From: Neoceratodus forsteri
Lineage: Eukaryota > Chordata > Ceratodontiformes > Ceratodontidae
Direction of reading: 5' to 3'
DNA length: 64,000 nt
Assembly (NCBI GenBank): GCA_016271365.2
Contig: CM057451.1
Location: 496,361,501-496,425,500, forward strand
The notes beneath the pieces are model-generated. The model did no database searches. It was not told the origin of the DNA and saw only the letters and a program-made list of their open reading frames with translations. The translations under genes were made by a program, and so were the position numbers. Each line of letters starts with the position of its first letter. The first letter of the stretch is position 1. Of the stretch, positions 46,471 through 56,878 are shown in pieces.

Positions 46471-47317
46471 TGTTTGGACTAATAAGAGTTTTTCAGAACA
46501 CAAGTTTTAAGCCCATTCAGAGTCCTTCTTCAGCTAGTTTTAGTTTCTACAATTCAGTAGAGAGTGCACTCTACTATCAGCAATTAATATACATAAGAAA
46601 GAATTCAAAGAGTGCAAAAGACACTTCAAAAATACACAAGAAAGGTGAGCTTTTGAGCTCAAACATATTAATCTTCTGGACACTAAAAATAATGAACTTA
46701 AATATAGACATCAGTTTCATGACTCCCTGCAAATTTTAACTGACAGCTACAATTGTTGAGGTGCTGGGTGCCTCAGTTGCTGCCATGCTACTAGCCTGTG
46801 TTCAGGAATGGACCTGGGTCACTTGGGGGTTGACTGGGAGATAGAGGGTTGGGCATCTGTAGGACAGCTCTCCTGCTGTGGGGATGGTGGAACATCTGTC
46901 CTAAGACTTGTCTGCCCCCTAGAGGGATCTGGGTGGCCGCATGATGGCACAGCAAGGAAAGGAGACCACACGCCCAGACACCATGGTGTCTGCAGAGGCG
47001 GAGCATGCACATTGCATCACTGCATGCGGGTGGGCCCTAGGGATAAAATGGAGGAAAAACTCTCTGACTCATGTAAGGTGACAGCCAGCCTGCTGGCCAT
47101 GCACTGATGACTGGGCACCTTCAGCCCGAGTCTTGTGACAGAGCCACAACAGAGAAGGTAAGTCCCAGAGAAGTTGAGTGATGGGTCTGGGGGAACCCGT
47201 CCAGATGGGGACCCGTCGGAGTGACTGGAGAATAAACACAGGGTGGAAAAAAGAAGAAAATAGGTCTCTTTGTTTCTAATGATGTCCTGATGCTACCTAT
47301 TTCCGCACCTGAGCAGG
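46471..47317. other. Unclassified non-coding stretch
   Basis: No supported gene or repeat end. Confidence 0.35.
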
Positions 47318-47440
47318 CTAAAGCACTGAGGTTTAGTAACTGGCTCATGGTCACACAGTGTGTATTTGGCTCTAGTGGGGTTTTAAAATGTGATCTTCCC
47401 CTTAGCAAGCAGATGACCACCAGACCACATTGCATCCAAT
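47318..47440 (-). mobile_element. Degraded MIR-like SINE
   Basis: The minus-strand CORE phrase ACACACTGTGTGACCATGAG followed by TTACTAAACCTCAG is preserved. The tRNA head is decayed (GGTCTGGTGGTCATCTGCTT). Confidence 0.55.
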
Positions 47441-48589
47441 ATGTTTTTTTATGGGTTTGGACTGTAAGTGCTGACCAAGCTGAACCCTTCTGGGTCAATC
47501 CCCTCTCAAAATGATTGCCCCCCCGAGACAAATTGTTGTGAACCCCCACCCTACCATCCTCTACCACCCAACCTCCCACCTCTCTTCAGCCTCAAATTAT
47601 GAGGATACAAATCCTCTTGACCTTTAAAAAAGGAGACCATTCAGTGCTGGTTTGACCAAGTGAGATGTCCTCTGTATTCAATGTCCTGCTGTAGAATGAA
47701 GGAATGATAATGTCCTCACCTATAGTGACACAACTGGTCACCCCAGCACTGAACAGTTTTCTTTATCACAGGTCAGGAAGGCCAGTATCTTTAACACTTG
47801 GGGCCAGGGATGAGGGAGACTGGGTAGTAAGTTGGGGCTTTGCAACAAATCAAATGACTCTGGGGGGGGTGGACAAGCATAGGGTGGTGGGAGGGAGGGG
47901 GTGTTTTTACTGATATGGCATGGGTGAGGAAATGGATATCCTTCCTTTATTAAATACTTTGTCGGAACTGTGGGGGAGGTGGGAGGTGGTTCAGTGCTAG
48001 AGGTCAGCGGGGTTGGGGTACTTCATTTAAAAAGCTGTGGGTGGTAGGAGGGGGTGGAACAGTTTGTCACAGTGGGAGGGGGTGGGCTTAACATTAAAGA
48101 ACAGGGTTTTTGAATTACAAGAAATCAGTTTGCATAGTTTTGTCAGTAAAGCCCTACTTCGCCTGGTGAAGACAACACACAGTGGCACTTCGCTGACACT
48201 TTTGCTGGAGAAGTGTCACTGTGCATAGTCTTCATTGGGCAAAGGTGGGCTCTTCACCAGGTGAAAACTACAGGAAGTGCAGCTACAGGAGAAGTGAAGT
48301 TGGAGACAGTTTGTGAAGTTCCTTGAGGTTGCACATCTCTGCTGTAGATGGCTAGATATATAAGTAGACAGATACTGTCTATACGAAGATAGATAGACAG
48401 TCAGGCAAACAGGCAAACAGACAGAATATGGGTTGAAAATCCTAAAGAACACCAAACCCCCAATTTGCCAAGAGTCCTAAGACTCCAAACTCATTTTTTT
48501 CAGTTTCCTTACTTTGTCCACTTTGCATTCTTCAACTCAAATATTTGTGTTAATGTATTTTTTTGCAATGAATAGAGATTGATTAGCTA
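47441..48589. other. Unclassified non-coding stretch
   Basis: G-rich patches around 47860-48060. No domain-bearing frame. Confidence 0.4.
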
Positions 48590-48590
48590 G

Positions 48591-48592
48591 AC

Positions 48593-48637
<45 letters not shown>
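48591..48637. repeat. (GATA)n microsatellite
   Basis: About eleven GATA units. A degenerate GATA/GACA patch lies near 48350-48425. Confidence 0.95.
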
Positions 48638-48997
48638 TGAACAGACAGACAGAGTGATTGATTGATTATGGGTAAGCGTGGTATCATAAGCAATAAGACA
48701 TGTAGGGGTGTGGCGTGTTGCGTGACCAATGTGAGCCCCAGGTGTCTAGTGAGGCATGAGGTGCTTATGCCATGTGTGTTGAACATCTGGGAAGTGAATT
48801 TACCGCATAACAGATCATGTCCCCTGGGTATATTAATGCTTTTTTTAAATGTTTGACAGGAATATTATTTTAAAAAGCCAAAATGCTCAAAATTTAAAAA
48901 CAAATTTGAAGATTTTAAAAGAAGTGTATAAACATTGTAAAAACATTTCCTACTGTGCACCCTATTGTGCACTCATCTGCCCTTCCCCCCTCCTTAC
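48638..48997. other. Unclassified AT-rich stretch
   Basis: Nothing supported between the microsatellite and the CR1 3' end. Confidence 0.4.
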
Positions 48998-49602
48998 ACA
49001 GAAACATTGAATGTGACAGCAGATAAGGGCTGCTGGGCCCATCTAGTCTGCCCACATTTTTAACCGTCATTTTTTGCTTCAGATCTTTACTTGATCTATG
49101 ATGCCGTCTCTTCTGCTCCTTACCTTCCCCCTATGATTCCCTTGTGCCTATACCAGGCATTTTGAATTCCAACACTGTTTTCACCCCCAGTGCCTCCACT
49201 GGAAGGCTATTCAAGGCATCCACTGCCCTTTCTGTGAAGAAGTACTTCCTCACATCCCTCCTGAATTTACCCCTCCTCATGCTTCACAGCATGCTCCTCT
49301 TGTTCTAAAGCACCTTTTTCTCTGAAAAATATCACATCCTTGTACCTTATTAACCCCAATGAGGTATTTAAAGGTCTCTATAATATCCCTCTCCCTTCTC
49401 TCCACCAGTGTGTACATATTTAGCTCCTTTAGCCTCTCCTCATAGGGCTTTTGATGCAGACCCTCCACCATTTTGGTAGCCCTCTGGTGGACCACCTCCA
49501 CTCAGTCTATGTCCTTCCTGAGATGTGGTCTCCAGAACTGGACACCGTACACAAGGTGAGGTTTTACCAGTGATCTGTATGGGGCAGCACATCTTCCCTC
49601 TT
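48998..49602 (-). mobile_element. CR1 (host), 3' arm
   Basis: Begins on plus with a degraded tail (ACACAGAAACATTGAATGTG) and GCAGATAAGGGCTGC, then the reverse complement of the C-terminal codons (VVHQRATKMVEGLHQKPYEE, RLKELNMYTLVERRERD at 49501-49277). It breaks at about 49602 in the RPHLEYC region and appears to continue at 50714. Confidence 0.75.
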
Positions 49603-50713
49603 TAACACAGACACATAAAACTAACAGCAGAAAAGGACTGCTCAGCCCATCTAGTCTGCCCATGTTCCCTACCTACTGCAATACTGTAGCCCCTACTTGG
49701 TCCATGGCTTATCTTCCCTTACCTATCCTGAGAATTTTTGTATTCCCCCACTGTCTTTGCACCCACCACATCCTCAAGAAGGCTGTTCCATGCATCCACT
49801 ACCCTTTCCAAGAAAAAAATACTTCCTCACATTACCCCTGAGTCCACCCCCATCCAGTCTTGTTTTGTACATTATTTATGCCCTGGAGGTATTTCAAAGT
49901 CTCTATCATATCCCTCCTCTCTCTCCTTTCTTCCAGAGTATACATGTTGGGATCCTCCAATCTCTCCTTATATGACTTCTGGTGTAGACCTGCACCTTTT
50001 GTTGCCCTTCTCTGAACTGCCTCAACTATGTCTATGTCCTTCCAGGGATGCTGCCTCCAAAACTGGAAACAGTACTCCAGATGAGGTCTCACCAATGATT
50101 TGTACAGTGGTAACACCACCTCCTTTTTTCTGCTGATGATACCACTCCCTATGCACTCCCACATTCCACTGGCTTTCTCCACAGCCTTTTCACATTGGTT
50201 GATCACCTTTAAGTCATCAGATATGATTATCCCCAGGTCTCTTTCCTGTTTGGTGGCCGTCAACCCCTCTTCCCCTATCATATACTCCTCTCCTGGGTTT
50301 CTGTGGCCCAAGTGCATGATGTTGCACTTTTTTGCATTGAACTTTAGCTGCCACACTCTTGACCACTCCTCAAGCTTTCTTAGGTCCTTCCTAATTTTTT
50401 CCACCCCACCCAAAGTGTCAACCCTGTTGCAGATCTTAGTGTCTTCTGAAAAGAGGCATACCTTCCCTTCCAGCCTCTCTACAATGTTGCTTATGAAGAC
50501 ATGAAAGAGGATCAACCCCAGAACTAATCCCTGTGGCACCCCACTGGTCACCCTTCCCTCCTCAGATTGAACTCCATTTACCACCACCCTCTGTGTTCTA
50601 TATCTCAACCAATTTCTGACCCAGTTTACTGCCTTAGGACCCACTAGCAGACTGCAGAACTTGTTTACAAGCCTCCTATGTGGCACGGTATCGAAGGCCT
50701 TGCTGAAGTCCCA
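49603..50713 (-). mobile_element. CR1 inserted within a CR1
   Basis: A second, less decayed CR1 3' part starting with a CACAGACACATAAAA tail and GCAGAAAAGGACTGC. It encodes DFSKAFDTVPHRRL through the C-terminus in one nearly unbroken minus frame. 5'-truncated at the DFSKAFDT motif. Confidence 0.75.
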
Positions 50714-50731
50714 GTGCCCTTTCCTATGCAC
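49832..50731 (-). pseudogene. CR1 reverse transcriptase fragment, 299 codons open
   Basis: One continuous frame covers DFSKAFDTVPHRRLV, the PQG box (SGVPQGLVLGLILFHVFISN), the active-site block CLFSEDTKICNRVD, FNAKKCNIMHLGHRNPG, RDLGIIISDDLK, RPHLEYCFQFWRQH and LEERRERRDMIETLKYL. The active-site box normally reads F-A-D-D; here it is FSED, losing one catalytic aspartate. The first codons belong to the neighbouring CR1 arm. The frame is unusually intact but there is no endonuclease, so the copy cannot be autonomous. It is a relic, not a host gene. Confidence 0.8.
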
Positions 50732-51075
50732 TCCAGCATCCCACTAGCCCCACTGATTTGCCTTGTCACACTGCTGGCCACCTTTAAGTCATCTGAAATT
50801 ATTATTTCTAGGTCTCTTTCCTGCTTGGTTTTTGTCATTATCACTCCACCCATGTTGTAATGATAAATTAATCGATTGTTTTTAAAATGTTATTATTTTA
50901 TGGTTTATACTGTAATGTTATACTCTGTACGGTGCCTTGACTATGAAAGGTGCTATATAAATAAAGTTTGAGTTGAGTTGAGTTGAGTACTCTGCTCCTG
51001 GGTTTCTATGGCCCAAGTGCATTATTTTGCACTTTTTTTGCATTAAAACCAAGCTGCCATACCCTTGACCTGCTT
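50714..51075 (-). mobile_element. CR1 (host), 5' arm
   Basis: Minus-strand codons for QERDLEIIISDDLKVASSV and SGASGMLECIGKGT precede the position at which the arm at 49602 would resume. On the other side is KKCKIMHLGHRNPGAEY (about 51030-50990). A short retroposed fragment is inserted at 50857-50987. Confidence 0.7.
50857..50987 (+). mobile_element. L2-type 3' end inserted in CR1
   Basis: Contains GGTGCCTTGACTATGAAAGG and TGCTATATAAATAAAGTTTG followed by (TTGAG)n, the pattern of an L2-clade or L2-tailed SINE 3' end. It separates two CR1 codons that would otherwise be adjacent. Confidence 0.65.
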
Positions 51076-51500
51076 CGTTGTCTATTTTTGTGCTGTTTGA
51101 ATTGACTTTCTCAGTTCTGATATGTTGCCTAATTTTGTATACTAGGTTGCAATTAGTTTTAATTGTAGTGCAGGGAGAACTGGAGCCAAAAGTCGATGGT
51201 GAAGCATGTTTGTTTTGGAAAACCTGCCAGCTCTTCATGTATGTGCACAGGCACCTGATCACTGTGATTTGTAGATGTATTTTAAATTCTAATGTGCTGG
51301 GTGGACTATATCAAAGGTGTCTGGCTCTGGTTTGTGGGAAACAGTTTGAGGGAGAAGGTGCGGACTCTTGCACGTGGGAGACAGGGGTGGTACTTTCAGA
51401 AGCTTGGACTTCCAGTTTCGTAGTCACAATTGGTGATCATTATTTGACAGGTGCAATTCCTTTCTGAGGGAAAAAAGAAACTTGCTTTCTCTCATCTGTG
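51076..51500. other. Unclassified non-coding stretch
   Basis: A plus frame at 51078-51467 is open but has no domain or acceptor/donor pair I could support. Confidence 0.35.
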
Positions 51501-51850
51501 CACCTAGAAAAGTAGTAGTTGGCTTGAGTCAGTATGCCGTTGCTGCGGCGACACCTTTTCCACAAACGACACTACAGCAACAACAGCACCAGTTTGCTGT
51601 AGTGTCCGCACGGGACCCCAGCACTGCTTTCCAGGGTATTGCACTCTCCTGGAAGCAACTCCGACTTGGAGTTAATTATTTATGTAGTGGGAGGCGCAAA
51701 GCCCCCACAGAAAACAAAGTCTGATATGACTCCCTTTATGCTGACCACAAATGCGGTCAACATAAAGGAGTCGCTGTAATGTTGGTCGACAACAAAATTG
51801 TTGACCGACTGTCATACAGCCAGCTGGAGTCTATGAACCTGCAACCAAGG
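51501..51850. mobile_element. Hairpin-rich non-autonomous element (family member 2)
   Basis: Three successive hairpins: CGACACTACAGCAA/TTGCTGTAGTGTCCG (51566-51609), GACTCCCTTTATG/CATAAAGGAGTC (51728-51772) and GGTCGACAACAA/TTGTTGACC (51784-51807). An AAGCCCCCACAGAAAAC word near 51700 is the inverse of one in 6200-6590. Termini undefined. Confidence 0.5.
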
Positions 51851-52103
51851 ATTATAGGCCTGCAAAGAAAATAATGTAAAGAAAATATTAAAACAGGTCA
51901 GTTGCTGTTCTGAAATTGTTTTTGATTTGTGTTTTGAAGTTGAAGTTTGTTTATATTTTAACAGGATTGGGTACTAGGCAGAAGCCTGTTTTCAGGACTG
52001 TCCTGTATTTAAGTATACAAAGTTACAGTAAACAGAGTAATAACATATATAGTCAAGGGACAATTTATATGAATATTCAAGTATAATCACATACAAACAC
52101 AGA

Positions 52104-53337
52104 GGGCAGGATTCACAAAAGGGATGCACCCAGCATTCACAAAGTTGTGAATGACAGCATACAGTACACGCTGCAAGCCCATTGGATCGACATTGTCTAG
52201 TAATGCTCTGATAGCCATACATTACACTGTCATCCACAGACAGCATAGTCATCAGGCAGCCATGGTGGTGTGTGGGTGGGTTGTGTTGTCCGCCGTACTG
52301 CTACATATGCTGGGATGTAGGAGCGGGCTGGGGGGTGCCTGAGTGGGTGGAGGAGTGGGGGAACCACTGGACCACCAGGATCTTGAAAGGCAGCGTTTGC
52401 AATGCAGTTGGGGTGGGATGGGGAGGGGTTCCACTATGCCACCAGGGAACAGCTTGGGTGTATTTATGGGGGTTTGGAGCTACGGGTGGGAAGGGGGGAT
52501 CACTATACCACCAGGTTGGGATATTGAGCTCTGGCTGTACTGATGGCTCTACAGGGCACCCGGTGCAATCTGCCAGGTGCATCTCTGTGGAATGCATGCA
52601 AATGGGGCCATGATGACATGCAAATGGCCCCAATGCACCTTGCATGCCTAATGGCCCCATTTGCATGTCCGTGGCTGTGAATGGCGATTCTGGGCACAAT
52701 GCATCCTGAGATGCGCTGCCCCATTGGATTGCCAGCCCAATGTGGGGGTTGCGCTGGTGCAGCCAGGGCTGGGAACAACTGTGGTGTTCACAGAGGGGAT
52801 GTGCCAGGGGCATTCCCCCGCACATCTTACGTGAATATCTCAGTTTGTCCTCAGCGCATTAGGGAACAGTTCGGGTGTATTTATGGGGGTTTGGAGCTAT
52901 GGATGGGGAGGGGGGACCACTATACCACCATGTTGGGGTACTGAGCTCTGGCTGTACTGACAGCTCTGCAGGGCACCTGGCGCAATCTGCCAGGTGCATC
53001 CCTGTGGAATGCATGCAAATGGGGCCATATAATGACATGCAAATAGCCCCATTGCACCTTGCATGCCTAATGGCCTCATTTGCATGTTCGTGGCTGTGAG
53101 TGGCGATTCTGGGCACAACGCATCCTGAGATGTGCTGCCCCATTGGATTCCCAGTCCAGTGTGGGGGTTGCACTGATGCAGCCAGGGCTGGGCGCAACTG
53201 TGATATTCACAGAGGAGTTGCACCAGGGGCATTCCCCTGTGCATCTTCTGTGAATGCCACAGTTTGTGTTCGGTGCATCTCCTCTGCACCAGGGCAGCCG
53301 AGATGCACCGAGCACAAGTCCTTTGTGAATCCTGCCC
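52104..53337. mobile_element. DNA element with TIRs and internal tandem duplication
   Basis: The ends are GGGCAGGATTCACAAA and its exact inverse TTTGTGAATCCTGCCC, flanked by AGA on both sides (possible 3-bp duplication). The interior holds two head-to-tail units of about 417 bp (52445 and 52862) and part of a third upstream. The units contain ATGCAAATGGGGCCAT...-type inverted words. Open frames are repeated in both units and have no domain. Non-autonomous; superfamily not determined. Confidence 0.8.
52445..53279 (+). repeat. 417-bp tandem duplication
   Basis: GGGAACAG at 52445 and again at 52862 begin two units that match through TGTATTTATGGGGGTTTGGA, GGTGCAATCTGCCAGGTGCA-type and TGGATT.CCAG words to a GGTGCATC or GCGCATT end. 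Confidence 0.85.
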
Positions 53338-53389
53338 AGACTGTTTAACAAGTGCTATTTTAAAACTATTACAAGTGGGAAGATATCAA

Positions 53390-53912
53390 ACAGTGCAGTG
53401 CAGAGTAACAAAAAAATATTCAGGACCTGTAGGGCAGAGCCTGTGAGGATTGCCTCAAGAAACTAAGTATGTATTCACTGGAGACCAGATGGGAGAGGGG
53501 AGAGATGATAGAGACCATCAAATTCCTTACAGGAATTAACAAGGTAAAGTACAGGGAATTATTTACCCTTTATACCAACTCGAGGTTATGTGGTCATGAG
53601 TGGAAATTAACAGGAGGGAGGTTCAGGAGGGACGTGAAGAAGTACTTCTTTATAGAAAGAGTGGTGGAACCTTGGAACAGTTTGTCAGCTGAGATGGTGG
53701 TTGCAAACACAGTCAGGGGATTCAAGCAGGCATAGGACAGAATGACGAGAATAGTGCAACAAGACCGAAGAGGAGAATAGGGATAGGGCAGAGAGGGTTA
53801 GTACCTTGGAGGAACAACTGGTTCCAGGTAAGGTTCCAGGGATTATGGGGACTATGTGCAGACTAGATAAATCTCTGTTTTTTTCTGCCATGATGGTCTA
53901 TGTTTCTCTGAC
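53390..53912 (+). mobile_element. CR1 3' end
   Basis: Plus frame: LSMYSLETRWERGEMIETIK, then GHEWKLTGGRFRRDVKKYFF and IERVVEPWNSLSAEM, then FKQA with a stop. It ends with GATGGTCTATGTTTCTCTG, a one-unit version of the family tail. Confidence 0.85.
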
Positions 53913-54544
53913 TAGCTGGGGGTGATACACTCCATGTTGTGGTTGCAGTAAATGACACTGCACCATATCTTGACCTCATTTTTGAAACTACAAGTCCCCT
54001 TCAATTCACTTCCCAAAGGAAATGTTTTCAAGAAATTGGGGTTAGCTTATTCATCAAATAAGGTGGAGCCTGACCTGCCATATATTTGTGTTTTATAGTT
54101 GTGGTGCGGGGATTGGTATTAAAGTGTGTCAAAATGTTAGTTAATGAATAAGGGTAAGTTATGGGTCATAAGTGTTTTACACCCTACTAACATGTCTGCC
54201 AGAAGTTTTTTTTTTTTTTTCAAAAGTTTCTGGGAGGCATTAATACGTGAAAGTGCTGTGTCCTGGTTCTTTGAAAAGTACCTGGTGTGCAGTTTATGCC
54301 TCCATAAGAGAGATGGATGGCTTTCTTTTTAAATGATAAGCTGGACTGTCAGAAGAATAGATCACACAGGCAGTGATATGGCATTTGGCAGGGTACCTCA
54401 CAGCCAAGCAGGACTTAGGAGACTCTATGCCCATTTTATATAAGGACATAGATCCATTAAGTGGATTACTAAGATCATAAAATTATGAGTCCGAACAGTA
54501 TGATTATGTGTTCTAGTTAGCCATCTTGATGGATTTATTTCCCA
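53913..54544. other. Unclassified non-coding stretch
   Basis: A T-run lies at 54206-54221. Nothing further supported. Confidence 0.4.
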
Positions 54545-54980
54545 AAACATAGAAACATAGAAATTGTTGGCAGATAAGGGCCCTCAGCCCACCTAGTCTG
54601 CCCTATTACCACTAACAATTGCGCTCTATCATGCACTGCTGGCATTAGGTTGCCCCCCCCCCGACTACCAGCAATCCTCTATGCCGATCCCAAGCATATT
54701 TAAACCTATAATCATTTCTGCCCCCTCCACCTCTGCTGGCAGGCTGTTCCACTTGTACACCACCCTCTCAGTGAAGAAGTACTTCCTCACATTCCCTCTG
54801 AACCTCCCTCCCTCCAGTTTCATCTTGTGCCCCCTCATCCTTGAGCATTTTTTTCTTTGGAATATAGTATTCTCCTGTACTTTATTCTTCCCTGTGAGGT
54901 ACTTAAATCTCTCAGTCATATCCCCCCCTCTCTCTCCTCTTCTCCAGGGAGTACATATTTAATTCTCTCAGTCTATCTTC
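54545..54980 (-). mobile_element. CR1 3' arm (split by insertion)
   Basis: Starts with ACATAGAAACATAGAAATTG and GGCAGATAAGGGCCCTC. Minus codons GHKMKLEGGRFRGNVRKYFF and TERVVYKWNSLPAEV follow. It stops at CAGTCTATCTTC and continues after about 545 bp at 55527. Confidence 0.85.
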
Positions 54981-55526
54981 TCCAACTCTAAATGTGACTG
55001 CGGTATCTAATTTCCCGGTTGCTCGCTACCTTGAAGCTCCATCTCATACTCATGCACTTACTAGCTGACCACTAGCACTTTATCTCCCTCTCTTAACTGA
55101 TTTACTACACTCCCTCCCTCCCAACTACCCCCTCCTCACTTTCCCTCAACAAGGCTTGTTTGAGTTGCTTCTCTGCCCCCCAGCTTCTCCCAGTACTTCT
55201 GCTTGTCAGCCTGTTGTCTCCTCCACTCTCTTTCTCCCTCTCCCTCTGTTTTCTCTTCTAATCTCTGCTAATTTCCCAGTTCCTTTGGCCCCTACTCTGA
55301 CCCTTTATCCTGCTACATAAGTAAATGCCTATGACTACTATTTCTGAAGTTACTGTTACTTACTGTTTGTGCAAATATTACTTACTGAATGTAATTAATC
55401 CTTACATTTTATGCACATTGTGACTATGTTATGTAAGTTTGTCTCTCTCTTTGATGTGGACCCTCTGTTTAAGAACTTCTAGCTCAAAGGTATCAAAATT
55501 GGAGTATTCAGTACATAAACAAATGT
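54981..55526. mobile_element. Insertion splitting a CR1
   Basis: Pyrimidine-rich (CTCCCTC words), without coding motifs, ending in an A-rich part near 55517-55530. The adjacent CR1 codons are continuous once it is removed. Class unknown. Confidence 0.5.
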
Positions 55527-56395
55527 AAAAAATCCTCATAGGGCTTGCGATGTAGTCCCTGCACCATTTTGGTTGCTCTCCTCTGAACTGCCTCTACCCC
55601 ATCTATGTCCTTATGTAGTTGAGGCCTCGAGAACTGGACACAGTAGTCAAGGTGCGGCCTCGCTAATGTACTGTAGAGTGGAATTATTGCCTCCCTTTTT
55701 CTGTTAGTGAGTCCCCTGCCTATGCATCCCAGCATCTGGTTTGCCTTTCCTGCTGCCTTGTCATACTGCCTACTACCTTTAGGTCAGCATGGTGATCACC
55801 TCCAGGTCTCTTTCTTGCTCGGAACATGCTATTTTCTACCCCCCCCCAGTTGATATGTAGCTCCTGGGTTTTTGTGCCCTGTGTGCATTATCTTGCACTT
55901 TTTCACACTGAAATCTAGCTGCCAATCCCTTGACCAATCCTCCAGCTTCCTTAGATCTCCCCTCATTCTATGTACTCCTCCTGGTGTGTCCAGCCTGTTG
56001 CAGAGCTTAGTGTTGACAGCAAACAGGCAGGTTTTCCCTTCCTGGCCCTCTGCAATATCACTGATAAAGACACTGAAGGGGGCTAGACCCAGCACTGATC
56101 CCTGTGGTACCCCACTGGCAACTTTACCCTCCTCAGAATGAATGCCATTTACCACCACCCTCTGGGTCCTATTATCCAGCCAATTCTCCACCCACTTCAC
56201 TATCTTCTTTCCCACCCCATGCTGCCCAGCTTGTTTAACAGCCTTCTATGCAGCACGGTGTCAAAGGCCTTGCTAAAATCCAGGTAGACCACATCCACTG
56301 CCCCTCCTCAATCCGCCTCCCTGGATACCCAGTCAAAGAACTCCATGAGGTTAGTCTGGCACAACCTCCTTCCCATAAAACCGGGTATAGCAGAC
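55527..56395 (-). mobile_element. CR1 5' arm (RT palm)
   Basis: Minus codons: KAFDTVLHRRLLNKLG region (56265-56215), [54 protein letters not shown] (active-site FADD replaced by FAVN), FSVKKCKIMHTGHKNPGATY (56215-55829), then MLGCIGRGLTNRKREAIIPL, RPHLDYCVQFSRP and QRRATKMVQGLHRKPYE (55735-55508). Confidence 0.85.
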
Positions 56396-56693
56396 TTACC
56401 CATCTTTTGTTTTATATGTAAGCAATAAGGCATGATGGGGTGTGCGTGGAACACATTTTACCGCATGACCAGGGGCGTAATAAGGCAGGAGGCTGAAGGG
56501 CGAGGAATGGGCTAGTTTTTTGAAAAACATTTTATGGTTGGGAAAAGCATGTTTATATGTAGAAGCAATAGATTTACTTGTGTGCATTTATGATAAAATA
56601 GTCCTTCCACCCACTACAAATGATGTCTTTGATGATGATGTCATTGTATTATTAACTTCTTTCTTCTTCCTGTTTTTTTTCCCTACATTCAAG

Positions 56694-56878
56694 ATGTGGG
56701 GTGTTTATCATAGAATGTTTACCATGGAATACATGGATTCAAAATTCTGCTCAGTTCCACTGGCAGAGTGTTTCTCTCCTAACACTCTGTATACACAGAC
56801 AACAACGGCCTTTGTTACAGCTAGAGACTCAATTATCTCACTGTCAGGGCAAGAAGAAGACAGTTCCCTGATGAGCAG
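56694..56878 (+). CDS. Candidate internal exon, protein not recognised
   Basis: A pyrimidine tract ending CATTCAAG precedes position 56694, and GAGCAG/GTAGAG marks a donor after 56878. The 185-bp segment is open in the ATG frame (61 codons plus two bases) with protein-like composition, including YMDSKFCSVPLAECFSPN and TARDSIISLSGQEEDSSLM. The intron reads into a stop at once (AGG TAG). No domain, signal or membrane segment is evident. It could be an internal exon or a terminal coding exon; a possible next acceptor near 57416 would give an immediate stop. It may also be a chance frame. Confidence 0.4.

Noticed and set aside
52301..53351. Repeated ORFs of 87-174 codons in the 52-53 kb element
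   Set aside because: The same frames occur in both 417-bp units and on both strands. There is no domain or start context, so they are by-products of the duplication.
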